A stretch of DNA of 39,713 nt from Streptomyces sp. TSRI0107 (GTDB lineage Bacteria; Actinomycetota; Actinomycetes; Streptomycetales; Streptomycetaceae). Position numbers and translations under genes: made by a program. Each line of letters begins with the position of its first letter. The stretch's first letter is position 1. Where the stretch lies: NCBI RefSeq assembly GCF_001905845.1, contig NZ_LIVZ01000025.1, positions 1-39,713 of the forward strand, read 5' to 3'. Of this stretch, positions 29,971-37,879 are shown in pieces. The notes under the pieces were generated by a model. The model was given only the letters and a program-made list of their open reading frames with translations. It searched no databases and had not been told where the DNA came from.

Positions 29971-30519
29971 ATGCTCACCGGTGATCGGCAGTTCCCTGCC
30001 GCACTCGCTGCCGCGATGGCGGTTCCGTTCGATTGCGACGGTGGTGGGGGAGTCGACTTCGAGTCCTTCCCGGCCTTCCTGTCCGTCGAGGACACCACTG
30101 ATTGGTTGCGGGCCTGGACCGGCAACGGGGAGCTCAGTGGCGACGATTTCCGGATTTTCGGCCAGAACGGCTCCGGCGGGTACGCGGCGTTCTGGCTGAT
30201 CCGCGTCAACCGGGCGCTGGCCGACCAGCCTGTTGTCTTCCTCGGCTCCGAGGGGGAGACCGGCGTCGTCGCGCGCGACCTGGGCGACTTCCTGTGGCTT
30301 CTGGCCGATGGCCTTGGTCCCTGGGAAGCAGCCAACCCGTATGACAGCGACCGGGTGCCACGCCCAGATCTTGGGCACCCCAGTTGCACGGTGACGTCGT
30401 TGCCGTCGGCTCCCCCCCAGCGCCGACAGTGGCCGGAGCGTTCTGACCGTTCCTGCTCCTCGGCGGTGCTGCGGCTGGAAGGAAGAGGACGGCTCCCGGC
30501 CCCAGGCGTCGCCCGGTGA
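29971..30519 (+). CDS. SUKH (SMI1/KNR4)-like protein, probably 3'-truncated
   Basis: The frame has alternative GTG starts just upstream. Residues up to about 130 are well formed: FPAFLSVEDTTDWLRAWTGN, DDFRIFGQNGSGGYAAFWLI, DQPVVFLGSEGETGVVARDLGDFLWLLADGLGPWE. The G-S-E-G-E-x-G-V-V-A-x-D-L-x-D-F-L-W-L-L pattern is that of SMI1/KNR4-like (SUKH) immunity-type proteins. After about 30350 the coding resemblance is lost. An insertion-sequence repeat (30367-30380) interrupts the frame, which then runs through unrelated sequence to a stop at 30519. It is likely an orphan immunity or conflict-system relic. A cognate toxin is not visible. Confidence 0.55.
   Translation: MLTGDRQFPAALAAAMAVPFDCDGGGGVDFESFPAFLSVEDTTDWLRAWTGNGELSGDDFRIFGQNGSGGYAAFWLIRVNRALADQPVVFLGSEGETGVVARDLGDFLWLLADGLGPWEAANPYDSDRVPRPDLGHPSCTVTSLPSAPPQRRQWPERSDRSCSSAVLRLEGRGRLPAPGVAR
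30367..30380 (-). repeat. Inverted copy of the IS982-like terminal repeat
   Basis: GATCTTGGGCACCC here is the exact reverse complement of the 14-base repeat at 27886-27899, which heads the IS982-like transposase relic. It cuts the end of the SUKH-like gene. The pair is inverted and bounds 2.5 kb. Confidence 0.5.
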
Positions 30520-30687
30520 GTCGGCGGGAGCTGCTGGGTGTGTGCTGCCTGCTGTGACTGCGGTAGAGTGGATCTTGAGCGTGCTGCCGGGTTTGCCGAT
30601 GGTGGGCTGTGCGTTGGTGGTCCAAGGAAAGACGCCCCGCTTCCTGTGGGGAGATGCAGGTGCAAGGCCTGCCCGGCGCTCCACGAG

Positions 30688-30726
30688 GAAGACCTCCGGC
30701 CCTGCTGTTCAGGGCCGGAGGTCTTC
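30688..30726. terminator. Perfect 17-bp stem hairpin
   Basis: GAAGACCTCCGGCCCTG (30688-30704) pairs exactly with 30710-30726 around the loop CTGTT. It is a strong bidirectional intrinsic-terminator candidate in a gene-poor stretch. There is no long T run. It could equally be a structured element of a vanished gene or IS. Confidence 0.6.
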
Positions 30727-31045
30727 TTGCAACTGGCTGCTGGAGGTGTCTTCCGCAGTCTGCGGTTCTACAGTCTGCGGTTCCACTTCGACGAGCAGGT
30801 CTGGTCGTTGAGGTTGTAGCGGCGCAGGTCGTCACGGCGCGGCCGGTTCGGCTCCCCAGCCAATGTCTGCGCCCTGTCGGATCTCCGTCTCGCTGCAGGC
30901 GGTGCGCACATGGGGGGAGCTGTATCCGGCGTGGCGGGCGAGTTCCTTCAGCCTGTAGGGGCGGCTGCCGTCGGTTCGTGGGCCAGTACCCAGCCGTCAC
31001 TCGATCGGGTGGTGGACCGTTCACATTGCAACCAGAGCAGCTTCC

Positions 31046-31084
31046 CGCCCCCGTCACCACCCCCTCCCGGTGGTGACGGGGGCG
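31046..31084. terminator. Perfect 16-bp stem hairpin
   Basis: CGCCCCCGTCACCACC (31046-31061) pairs exactly with 31069-31084 around a 7-base loop CCCTCCC. It is another strong GC-rich hairpin 320 bases from the previous one. Terminator function is inferred from stem strength only. Confidence 0.5.
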
Positions 31085-31450
31085 AGCAGGACGACGCGCT
31101 GCGCACCACCGCCCTGCACCTCGTGGTCCTGCGTGCCATAAGCGAGCACCAGCTGAAGAAGGTGCTGGTCTACTTCAGCCTCGTCTCCGACACCCGCCGC
31201 TTGGCCCGCGAACTCCCGCACACCCTGCGCCTGCTGCACCGCGCGGGCCGCGGCCGGGGACCGGGGTGCGGCTGCCGGCTCCAGGGCCGGGAGATGATGT
31301 GAGCCTGGGCTCGTCCTGGCAGTCGTGTGATCGATGGGCAACCATTCCAGCGACCTGATGGTCATGTCCGTGCCACCCGCACGTCGGGTGGGCATTGCCA
31401 GCTGCGCCTCGGGATGTTCCTGAGGCGCTGGAACATGGGGAAACGCCTTC

Positions 31451-32239
31451 ATGCATCACCGCACCACCGTGGCAGGCTTCGCCGGAGCCCTCGCCCTGTC
31501 CGCGCTCATGACTCCGGCGGCCGCCCAGGCGGATGATTTCTCGGGCGACATCAGGATCACGAAGGTGGTCGTCAACGGAGGGAAGGACATCGTCCTGGGG
31601 ACCACGGCCGTGAAGACGTTCACCATCGCGGTGACCGCCACGGACGACTCGGGTATCGAGGCCGGAAACACCTTCCCGATCATGTACCACACGCCCCTCC
31701 CGGACGGCGACGCTCACGGTCTCGTGATGCCCGACGACATCGCCGGCGACTGCGTGCGCCAGAGCCCCACCACGACCACCTGCACCTACACGCTGAAAAT
31801 GAACCCGCGCATCCACCCCCAGGACAACACCACGGCCGGAACCTGGACCGTGAGAGCCCACGCCCTGGCCAACGACGGTGACTACTACACCAAGGACCCC
31901 GCAGCCAAGGCGAAGGTCCTGCGCAACTCCAAGCTCACCGTCAACGCCTCGCCGGAACCGGTGAAGAAGAACAAGACGATCACCGTCACGGGCGCCCTGA
32001 ACCGCGCCAACTGGGAGACCTACAAGTACGGGGGCTACGCCAAGCAGCCCGTGAAGCTCCAGTTCAGAAAGAAGGGCACCAGCACCTACAAGACCCTCAA
32101 GACCGTCACGACGGACAGCACAGGCAACCTGAGGACGACGACGAAGGCCACGGCGGACGGCTACTTCCGCTACTCCTTCGCAGGCACGTCCACCACCCCG
32201 GCGGTCGCCTCCGCAGGGGACTACGTAGACGTGAAGTAA
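31451..32239 (+). CDS. Secreted beta-rich protein, paralogue of the gene at 17443
   Basis: 262 residues. The signal peptide MHHRTTVAGFAGALALSALMTPAAAQA ends in an AXA site. The mature protein is Thr/Lys-rich with two Ig-like halves. The second contains SKLTVNASPEPVKKNKTITV, a YAKQPVKLQFRKKG strand and FRYSFAGTS, closely matching the product at 17443, including the AxxNDGDYY region and the terminal GDYVDVK (GDLLDVR in the other). Two cysteines (CVRQSPTTTTC) align with the pair in the paralogue. Function is unknown; a secreted cell-surface or inhibitor role is possible. GGGG ten bases upstream is the ribosome binding site candidate. Confidence 0.87.
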   Translation: MHHRTTVAGFAGALALSALMTPAAAQADDFSGDIRITKVVVNGGKDIVLGTTAVKTFTIAVTATDDSGIEAGNTFPIMYHTPLPDGDAHGLVMPDDIAGDCVRQSPTTTTCTYTLKMNPRIHPQDNTTAGTWTVRAHALANDGDYYTKDPAAKAKVLRNSKLTVNASPEPVKKNKTITVTGALNRANWETYKYGGYAKQPVKLQFRKKGTSTYKTLKTVTTDSTGNLRTTTKATADGYFRYSFAGTSTTPAVASAGDYVDVK

Positions 32240-32328
32240 ACCCAAGGACGGACACCGGCCCTCCCGCGCGCCCCGGACGCGCGATACGAACGGACACGGC
32301 GCGGAGCGGGTTGCGGTATTCGTACGTG

Positions 32329-32357
32329 AACAGGTCCCCTGGGGCGAGGGACCTGTT
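32329..32357. terminator. Terminator hairpin after the secreted protein gene
   Basis: AACAGGTCCC (32329-32338) pairs with GGGACCTGTT (32348-32357) around a 9-base loop, 90 bases downstream of the stop. The position fits termination of the secreted protein transcript. Confidence 0.55.
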
Positions 32358-32486
32358 GACGTAAGCGCCAGTTCAGTCCTGCCAGCCGCAGCCGGCGGTT
32401 GCTACAGCTTCGCACGAGCGTCCTGACCGGCGATGGCCTGCCGCCTCCGTACCACCGGCGGCGGCCGGCACTGACGGCCGGCCCGC

Positions 32487-33014
32487 GTGCCGGGTCGACG
32501 CCGCCGCCCCGCGGAGCATCGCTCCGACGAGGCGGTCGGCCGCTCGCGGGGTGGCCTGACGACCAAGATTCACCTGGCCAGTGACGGAAGCCAACGTCCA
32601 CTGTCAGTTCTGATAACCCCAGGACAGTGGGGGGACGCTCCGCAGTTGATCACGGTCCTGGACCGCATCCGCGTTCCGCGTCCAGCCGGTGGCCGCCCAC
32701 GTAGGAGACCGGACCACGTATGCGGGGACAAGGCATACAGCTCGCGTCGAAACCGCCAGTACCTGCGACGACGGCAGATCCAGCACACGATCCCCGAGCG
32801 TCGAGACCAACGAGCCAACCGCCGACGACGCGGGAGCCGAGGCGGTCGCCCCACCGCGTTCAACCGGTCCCGGTGTGCCCGCAGAAACGAGGTCGAGCGG
32901 TGCATCAACGCGCTCAAAGGGTCCAGGGCCGTGGCGACGCGGTATGACAAGAGAGCCTTCGTATTCCACGGCACGGTGACTCTGGGCGCGCTTCGCCTGT
33001 GGCTCCGCACCTGA
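32487..33014 (+). pseudogene. 5'-truncated IS5-family transposase
   Basis: Reads PAEHRSDEAVGRSRGGLTTKIHLASDG, LITPGQWGDAPQLITVLDRIRVPR, CGDKAYSSRRNRQYLRRR, GSRGGRPTAFNRSRCARRNEVERCINALKG and a C-terminal TRYDKRAF block. These are the second DDE aspartate region and the Y-R-E-type catalytic helix of IS5 transposases. The N-terminal half with the first catalytic Asp is missing, and the upstream 100 bases do not restore it. It is inactive. It is more complete than the remnant near 1406 and only distantly similar to it, so this is another IS5 subgroup. Confidence 0.75.
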
Positions 33015-33053
33015 TTCCTCGAGTGCCCTTCCCCAGCAGCCATGCCCACCGAC

Positions 33054-33575
33054 TCAGTCGTCGGCCGCGACGAGGGTAGTGATCCGTTCAGCTGAGCGGT
33101 CGATGAGCACGAAGTCGTGGAAGTCCTCGTGCACACGCCCCCAGTCATGAATGGCCTCATCCCCGAGCCCGCTCAGGTAGTAGATGTGCTCGGCCGTCGC
33201 CAAGCGGTCGAACACCTCCTGCTGCAGATCCGCCTCCAGCCTGGCAGGCACGTCCCCGAACTTGTTCGCCCACCCCCACAGGATGTGCATGCTCTTCTCC
33301 CGGCTGACGGTTTCGTAGACGTCGGGGGTGATCAGGCTCAGCCAATACGGGCCGTGCCTGGATCCCTCCGGCAGGACTCCACCACCTGCGTAGTCGTCCC
33401 GGAACTGTTCATGCCCGATGAGCGCCGCGAGCAGTTCCTGGGCATCGTCGGACTCAGCTGGGATCCGCAGATGCTTGATGTCGACCCACCTGTAGCCGTG
33501 TGACCTCGGATCCTGGAACTTGTAGTTCCGGAAATTGATGAAGGCACTGGCCTCATGGGTGAGCTGGTTATCCAT
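33054..33575 (-). CDS. Hypothetical protein
   Basis: 173 residues from the ATG at 33575 (MDNQLTHEASAFINFRNY). It is acidic, Trp/Tyr-rich and soluble, with no signal peptide or membrane segment. Segments such as RHGPYWLSLITPDVYETVSREKSMHILWGWANKFGDVP and IHDWGRVHEDFHDFVLID look like a folded domain of the immunity-protein type, but no family is recognised. The ribosome binding site is weak. Codon use is coding-like throughout. It follows an ESX-like cluster on the same strand, so a link with secreted toxin or immunity genes is possible. Confidence 0.65.
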   Translation of the reverse strand: MDNQLTHEASAFINFRNYKFQDPRSHGYRWVDIKHLRIPAESDDAQELLAALIGHEQFRDDYAGGGVLPEGSRHGPYWLSLITPDVYETVSREKSMHILWGWANKFGDVPARLEADLQQEVFDRLATAEHIYYLSGLGDEAIHDWGRVHEDFHDFVLIDRSAERITTLVAADD

Positions 33576-33777
33576 AGCGCCACAGCTTAGGAGCCGACCA
33601 AGGTCGCTCTGCAGACCCATCGGACAGGCCCTAGCAAGCGGTGCGTCGGCGGGACCAGTGAAAGAGGCGCGTGGAGCGCAGTGCGTCAGATGGGGCGACG
33701 CCGTGTCGCCGTGGGGGTAGGCGGGCTGCCACCGGTGTCGTGGCCGTAGCGCCTGAACCGGCCGGCCACTCACGCAC

Positions 33778-34158
33778 TCACGCCCCGCTGGACACCCATC
33801 CCACCGCCGCCGCCACTCCCAGTACTACAGCCGGTACCGCCCACGGCCACCGCATCACCCGCCGCACCGAGGGCGCCAGCCACAGTGTTCCCACCGCGCC
33901 TGCCGAAACGACGGTCAAGGCGCAGGCCAGCTCGATCCCGCCGTAGGCGGCCTCATCCCAGTCGCCGTCCGGACGGGTGTTGATCGCCAGCCACAGGAAG
34001 AACGCCGCCGCCAGGGTCAACAGCACCACCGGAACGGCGAGGATCACGCGGAGCAGGCGGCGGTCGTCGTCAGGGTGGTGCGGGCGGTCGTTCACCGGGT
34101 GACGCGAGTGGCCGAACTTCTGCCTGTCGCCGGGGTGTGGGGGCTTCGAGGACTGCAT
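33778..34158 (-). CDS. Small membrane protein with polar N-terminus
   Basis: 126 residues from the ATG at 34158 (MQSSKPPHPGDRQKF), whose A is the last base of the upstream TGA stop (TGATG), so translation is coupled. A His/Pro/Asp-rich 38-residue N-terminus precedes three hydrophobic segments: LLRVILAVPVVLLTLAAAFFLWLAI, GIELACALTVVSAGAVGTLWLA and WPWAVPAVVLGVAAAVGWV. It is an inner-membrane protein of unknown role. Its operon partners upstream look like components of a type VII/ESX-associated locus. Confidence 0.65.
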   Translation of the reverse strand: MQSSKPPHPGDRQKFGHSRHPVNDRPHHPDDDRRLLRVILAVPVVLLTLAAAFFLWLAINTRPDGDWDEAAYGGIELACALTVVSAGAVGTLWLAPSVRRVMRWPWAVPAVVLGVAAAVGWVSSGA

Positions 34159-34545
34159 CAGCGGATCGCGTTTCTTGCCTGGTCCAGGTGATGGGCGAAG
34201 TCGCGGCCATAACGCTGGGCCTGGTCGTTCTCCCAGTACGGTCCCCCGTTGTACCGTGCGGCGAGCTCCTGTTGCTGTTGCACCGTCGTCTCCTCCGGGG
34301 GCACGTCGGCGAAGTCGCTCTCCGCCTTGAGCTGGGCCAGGTACTCGGGGGCGATAAAGATGTTCTGCCCCGGGTCCTGGAGCGATTCCTCCATCAGGGC
34401 TCGCTGGCGGTCGGTGAGGTTCTCCGGGTCGTAGCCGAGCACTTCGGCACCGCGATGGCGATCGGCCCGAAGGACGTCTCGTAAACTCGGCGAAGCGCTC
34501 CACCTGACGCGCCACGTCCCCATGCGTCCTGGGTCTGCGCGCCAT
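34158..34545 (-). pseudogene. Small helical protein with two single-base deletions
   Basis: Reading on the minus strand gives MARRPRTHGDVARQVERFAEF, then after a lost base YETSFGPIAIAV, then after another lost base AEVLGYDPENLTDRQRALMEESLQ, IFIAPEYLAQLKAESDFADVP and ARYNGGPYWENDQAQRYGRDFAHHLD to a stop at 34158. Restored, the product would be about 128 residues, helical and soluble. The two losses lie 40 bases apart, near 34480 and 34445. It is stop-overlapped with the membrane protein downstream and 5 bases from the ESX-like gene upstream. No known family. Confidence 0.6.
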
Positions 34546-34550
34546 GGTGG

Positions 34551-34772
34551 TCAGCTCGGCGTCCGGCGGCCTTCGTGGAGAAGACCGGCGATCTCCACCA
34601 GCAGGTTGGCGTTCCCGTTGATGGAGTCCGCCTTCGCCACCAGATCCTCGCCCGAGGCGACCGGCGCGTCTCCACCGGAGTCGGCCGGCAACTGGTTGAG
34701 CCGCATGCCGCCCTCAACCTGCCGCTCCAGCGCCTCGGCTTTCAGCTGTGCCCATTCGTGCTCGAAGGACAC
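34551..34772 (-). CDS. Small ESX/WXG100-like N-terminal protein
   Basis: 73 residues, GTG start with AAGGAG six bases upstream. It begins MSFEHEWAQLKAEALERQ, a form common at the N-terminus of streptomycete type VII secretion-associated proteins, then a Gly/Pro linker and a short helix ADSINGNANLLVEIAGLL. A canonical WXG motif is not present (HEWAQLK instead). Members of such loci are secreted or regulate secretion of polymorphic toxins. It heads a tight three-gene unit with the two downstream genes. Confidence 0.55.
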   Translation of the reverse strand: MSFEHEWAQLKAEALERQVEGGMRLNQLPADSGGDAPVASGEDLVAKADSINGNANLLVEIAGLLHEGRRTPS

Positions 34773-34873
34773 CCCGTCTCCTTCTGTTCCGTCCGTGTGT
34801 CGTCACGTTCATGCACGTGCTGTGGGCCGCAATGGTTCTGGAGGAGAAGTGGAGCGTTAACGCCGGTCGGCTC

Positions 34874-34901
34874 GCTGGGCCGGGCCGTAGCCTGGCCCAG
34901 C
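34874..34901. terminator. Hairpin downstream of the putative lipoprotein gene
   Basis: GCTGGGCC (34874-34881) pairs with GGCCCAGC (34894-34901), with several competing GC pairings around it. The site is about 140 bases past the stop of the lipoprotein gene, between it and the ESX-like gene. Termination is plausible only. Confidence 0.3.
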
Positions 34902-35041
34902 CCGGCCCGGCGTGTGCGCCACTTCGCCGCCGGCATGACCCCCGCCCCCGCAGACCTAATGGACGCGCTGAAGAGCGCCAAGGTTGCTACCGCTCGGACC
35001 CTGTCACAAGGGGATCAGCACGTTATGCCCTGCTCACGCAG

Positions 35042-35446
35042 TCAGTCGCATTGGGTTTCCTCTGAGGACTTCGGCCGGTCGACACCCGGGCGCATAGTAC
35101 GGAGTTCTTCCACCGTGGCGTACTTCGGCCACTCCGCAGGGCTGCCTGAGGAGATAGGGGCCGAACGCATCGGCGTGGGGGGACTGGAAGCAGTGGGCCG
35201 CGGAGAGGAAGGCGTCGGCGAGACGCGCACCGGGCTCGGTGAAGGGCTTTCCTCCGTCCGGTGAGTCGGTGCCTTCCGAGACGGTGTCGGGCTCAGCAGC
35301 GCGGGCTTGCTCTCCGGGGAAGTTGTCGATGGGTTTGTGGCAGGAGAGTCCGTCCCCGAACTGCTCGTGCACGCTGTCGCACCGGTGTTGATGCTGACGA
35401 CCAGCAGTGCAGCCACGGTGCCGGTCACCACGTTGCCTACCCGCAT
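35042..35446 (-). CDS. Putative secreted or lipidated Ser/Thr/Pro-rich protein
   Basis: 134 residues from the ATG at 35446 (MRVGNVVTGTVAALLVVSINTGATAC). A signal peptide ends at a Cys at residue 26 in a weak lipobox context. A Ser/Pro/Thr-rich linker follows (TDSPATNPSTTSPESK through SPTPSSPRPTASSPP), then a short C-terminal SPAEWPKYATVEELRTMRPGVDRPKSSEETQCD. The linker resembles a cell-wall-spanning spacer, with no catalytic domain attached, so the gene may be truncated. The frame overlapping it from 35372 contains another protein-like stretch (HEQFGDGLSCHKPIDNFPGEQ), so a frameshift within the real gene is also possible. Confidence 0.45.
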   Translation of the reverse strand: MRVGNVVTGTVAALLVVSINTGATACTSSSGTDSPATNPSTTSPESKPALLSPTPSRKAPTHRTEESPSPSPVRVSPTPSSPRPTASSPPTPMRSAPISSGSPAEWPKYATVEELRTMRPGVDRPKSSEETQCD

Positions 35447-35473
35447 GCCGGTCTTTCTCCCCCGGCTGGAGTG

Positions 35474-36269
35474 ATCACGGCGTCTGAGTTGTCTTGGATA
35501 GCACCGTTCACCGGGCTGAGCCCGCGCTGTTTCCGCAAACTGGTGAATGCGCTTCGTCGCGACGGAGCGGACGCGGTCCGGCGGGGTCGGCCGTGGAGCC
35601 TGCCATTGGACGACCGGGTGGTGCTGGTCGCGGCCTACTGGCGGACCGGCTACTTCGCCAAGTGGCATTCGCCCAGCTCAACGGGCTGCTGCGGGAGTTG
35701 GTGCGGCGGAAGGCGGGCCGCACCGCCCAGCCCTCGGCGTGTGTCATCGACGCGCAGAGCGTGAAGACCTCCACCAGCGCCGCCGGGCAGGGCACCGATG
35801 CGGCGAAGAAGATCGTGGGCCGCAAGCGGAGCGTCGTCACCGACACCCCCAGGCTGCTGCTGGCCGTGCTGGTCACGGCCGCGAGCGTGCAGGAATCCGC
35901 CGTCGGCACGCACTTGATCGACCAGGTCGCCGCCGCTCACCCCACCATCCGCCAAGTCTGGGTCGACGGCGGCTACCGCCAGCACCTCGTCGAACACGCC
36001 GCCGCCCTCGGCATCGACTGGAAATCGTCCAACGTGCCCCCGGGACCAGGGGATTCGCCCCGCTTCCGAAACGCTGGACGGTGGAGCGGACCTACGGGTG
36101 GCTCATGTTCCACCGCCGTCTGGCCCGCGACTACGAGACCCTGCCCGCCCGCTCCGAAGCCATGATCCACCTGGCCATGACCGACCTGATGGCCCGCCGC
36201 CTCACTGGCGAGCACACCGTCTCCTGGCGCGACTTCGCAAAGACGCATCAACGCCAGATTCCGGAATGA
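35474..36269 (+). pseudogene. Chimeric, frameshifted IS5-family transposase
   Basis: The first part, LSPRCFRKLVNALRRDGADAVRRGRPWSLPLDDRVVLVAAYWRT, is the N-terminal HTH domain of one IS5-type transposase. From about 35665 another type continues as FAQLNGLLRELVRRKAG, VIDAQSVKTSTSAAGQGTDAAKKIVGRKR and VWVDGGYRQHLVEHAA. After one missing base near 36019 comes APGTRGFAPLPKRWTVERTYGWLMFHRRLARDYETLP to a stop at 36269. It appears to be two elements joined, with an additional frame loss. Catalytic blocks are separated by the shift, so no activity is expected. Confidence 0.65.
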
Positions 36270-36400
36270 AACAGCGGGTGAAAGCGACCTCTAAGCACCC
36301 GTCACAAGTGCACCGGGACCAGCCCCGAAAGCACCGAATTCGGGAGCTGTGACCCGTGGGGTTACGAGCCGTCGTCCTCGTAAATGTCGTAATGGCAGGA

Positions 36401-36434
36401 CGAGAGGCCCCAGGACCACGCCTGAGGCCTCTCG
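36401..36434. terminator. Hairpin between the transposase relic and the P450 gene
   Basis: CGAGAGGCC (36401-36409) pairs with GGCCTCTCG (36426-36434). It lies downstream of both convergent units and could terminate the P450 transcript from the right. There is no T run. Confidence 0.5.
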
Positions 36435-36577
36435 CGGTCTGGCTCAGCGACTGACGGGGATCACCCTCGTTCGACGTCCAGCTCCGCGGGTGCCGCCTGT
36501 CCGTGGAGGGTGGTTACGAGCATTGCGGCACATGCCGTGCAGAGCCGAATCACCTTTTCGGTCCGAGCCTGAAGCGG

Positions 36578-37837
36578 TCAGGAACTGGGGCTGGGAGCCT
36601 CGAAGGTGCTGTGGTCGCCGAAGGTGGGCTTGAATGTGACATCGAGGCGTGTGAGGCCGCGGAAATTGAGGCTGCGCTGCCACCGCAGTGGGCAGTTCTC
36701 CAGGCGCAAGTCGGACAGCCGGGTGAGGAGGGCTTCCAAGACGATGGTGCCTTCCAGCCGCGCCAGCGCCGCTCCGAGGCAGAAGTGCGGCCCGTACCCG
36801 AAGGCAACGTGCCTCCTCCCACCGGACCGGTGAAAGTCCAGCTCGTCGGGGTGGGGGAAAGCAGCAGGGTCCCGATTGGCGGCACCGCACACCAGGAGTA
36901 CGACCTGGCCGGCATCAATGACGCGTCCCGCCAGGTCCAAGCGGTGTCGGGCCCGACGCAGCATCAGCTGAACCGGGCTGTCATAACGCAGGAACTCTTC
37001 GACCGCGGCGGGAATCAGGTCGGGCCGATGGCGCAGTTGGTCGGCTGCGTGGGGGTTACGGAGCAGGGCCAGCGCGGCATTGCCTATGAAGTGGGTAGTC
37101 GTCTCGTGTCCGGCGATGAGGAGCAGGGCGCAGTTGGCGAGCAGTTCGTCGAAGTCCTGGGAGGTGTCCTCGGCCTGAGTGGTGAGCAGGGCGCGAAGGG
37201 TATGGGCCGCCGGGGCTTCGCGGCGGGTGAGGAGTCCCCGAAGGTACGCCAGCATGTGTTCCATGCTCTGCGAGGCAGCACGGCTTTCGTCCGCGTCGAG
37301 CCGGGAACTGCCGATGGCTGCGGCGATAGGGTCGGACCAGGAGGACAGCCTGAGTCGGTCCTGTTCCGGCACGTCCAGGAGGTCGCAGATGATCGTGAGG
37401 GGCAGGGGGCGGGCGAGGTCTGCGACGATGTCCATCCGCCCAGTCGGCGCGACCTTTGTGATGATCTGATCGACAGCTTCCCGGATTTGATCGCGGAGCG
37501 TGGCAACGGCCCGAGGGGTGAAGGCCCTGCTGAGCAGGGCACGTAACCGGGCGTGGTCGGGGGCGTCGCTGTAGAGCATCTGCCGACTCAGCACTCGGGC
37601 CAGCGGTCGCAGTTCCTCGGAAACGGACTCGATGTCGGGATAGCGCACCGAAGACAGTCGTGGGTCACTCGCGGCGCTGCTCACCACCACGTGGCTGGTC
37701 GCGATCCAGGCGTCCAGGCGGCGGTCCCAGAAGATGTCGTCGGCGCTGCGGAGCTCCGCATAGAAGTCGTAAAGGTGCTCTTGTATCTGGGGCCTCAGGG
37801 CGAGCAGCATGGTCCCAGGCGACGCATGAGTGTGCAT
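36578..37837 (-). CDS. Cytochrome P450
   Basis: 419 residues. The fold is complete: the C-helix region has SDAPDHARLRALLSRAFTPR, the I-helix oxygen-binding motif is AGHETTT, the K-helix E-x-x-R lies in AAVEEFLRYDSP, and the heme-binding loop is FGYGPHFCLGAALARLE with the axial Cys. There is no membrane anchor, so it is a soluble bacterial class I P450 needing ferredoxin and reductase from elsewhere. No such genes are adjacent. Streptomycete P450s of this type hydroxylate polyketides, terpenes or xenobiotics. The substrate is not readable. The 5' end has no clear ribosome binding site, so the start at 37837 is uncertain. Confidence 0.92.
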   Translation of the reverse strand: MHTHASPGTMLLALRPQIQEHLYDFYAELRSADDIFWDRRLDAWIATSHVVVSSAASDPRLSSVRYPDIESVSEELRPLARVLSRQMLYSDAPDHARLRALLSRAFTPRAVATLRDQIREAVDQIITKVAPTGRMDIVADLARPLPLTIICDLLDVPEQDRLRLSSWSDPIAAAIGSSRLDADESRAASQSMEHMLAYLRGLLTRREAPAAHTLRALLTTQAEDTSQDFDELLANCALLLIAGHETTTHFIGNAALALLRNPHAADQLRHRPDLIPAAVEEFLRYDSPVQLMLRRARHRLDLAGRVIDAGQVVLLVCGAANRDPAAFPHPDELDFHRSGGRRHVAFGYGPHFCLGAALARLEGTIVLEALLTRLSDLRLENCPLRWQRSLNFRGLTRLDVTFKPTFGDHSTFEAPSPSS

Positions 37838-37879
37838 AGCGTCACGCTAGCGTGGCTTCGGGTGAGTAATGGGCAGATC

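Larger units (their letters stand above)
30520..31450. other. Fragmented intergenic stretch with short relics
   Basis: No intact gene is supported. Minus-strand 30832-30958 encodes RLKELARHAGYSSPHVRTACSETEIRQGADIGWGAEPAAP, an HTH-like C-terminal fragment. Just past its stop another minus frame reads LRRYNLNDQTCSSKWNRRL. Plus-strand 31090-31230 reads TTALHLVVLRAISEHQLKKVLVYFSLVSDTRRLARELPHTLRLLHRA, protein-like but unassigned. Two long perfect hairpins are listed separately. Confidence 0.35.
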
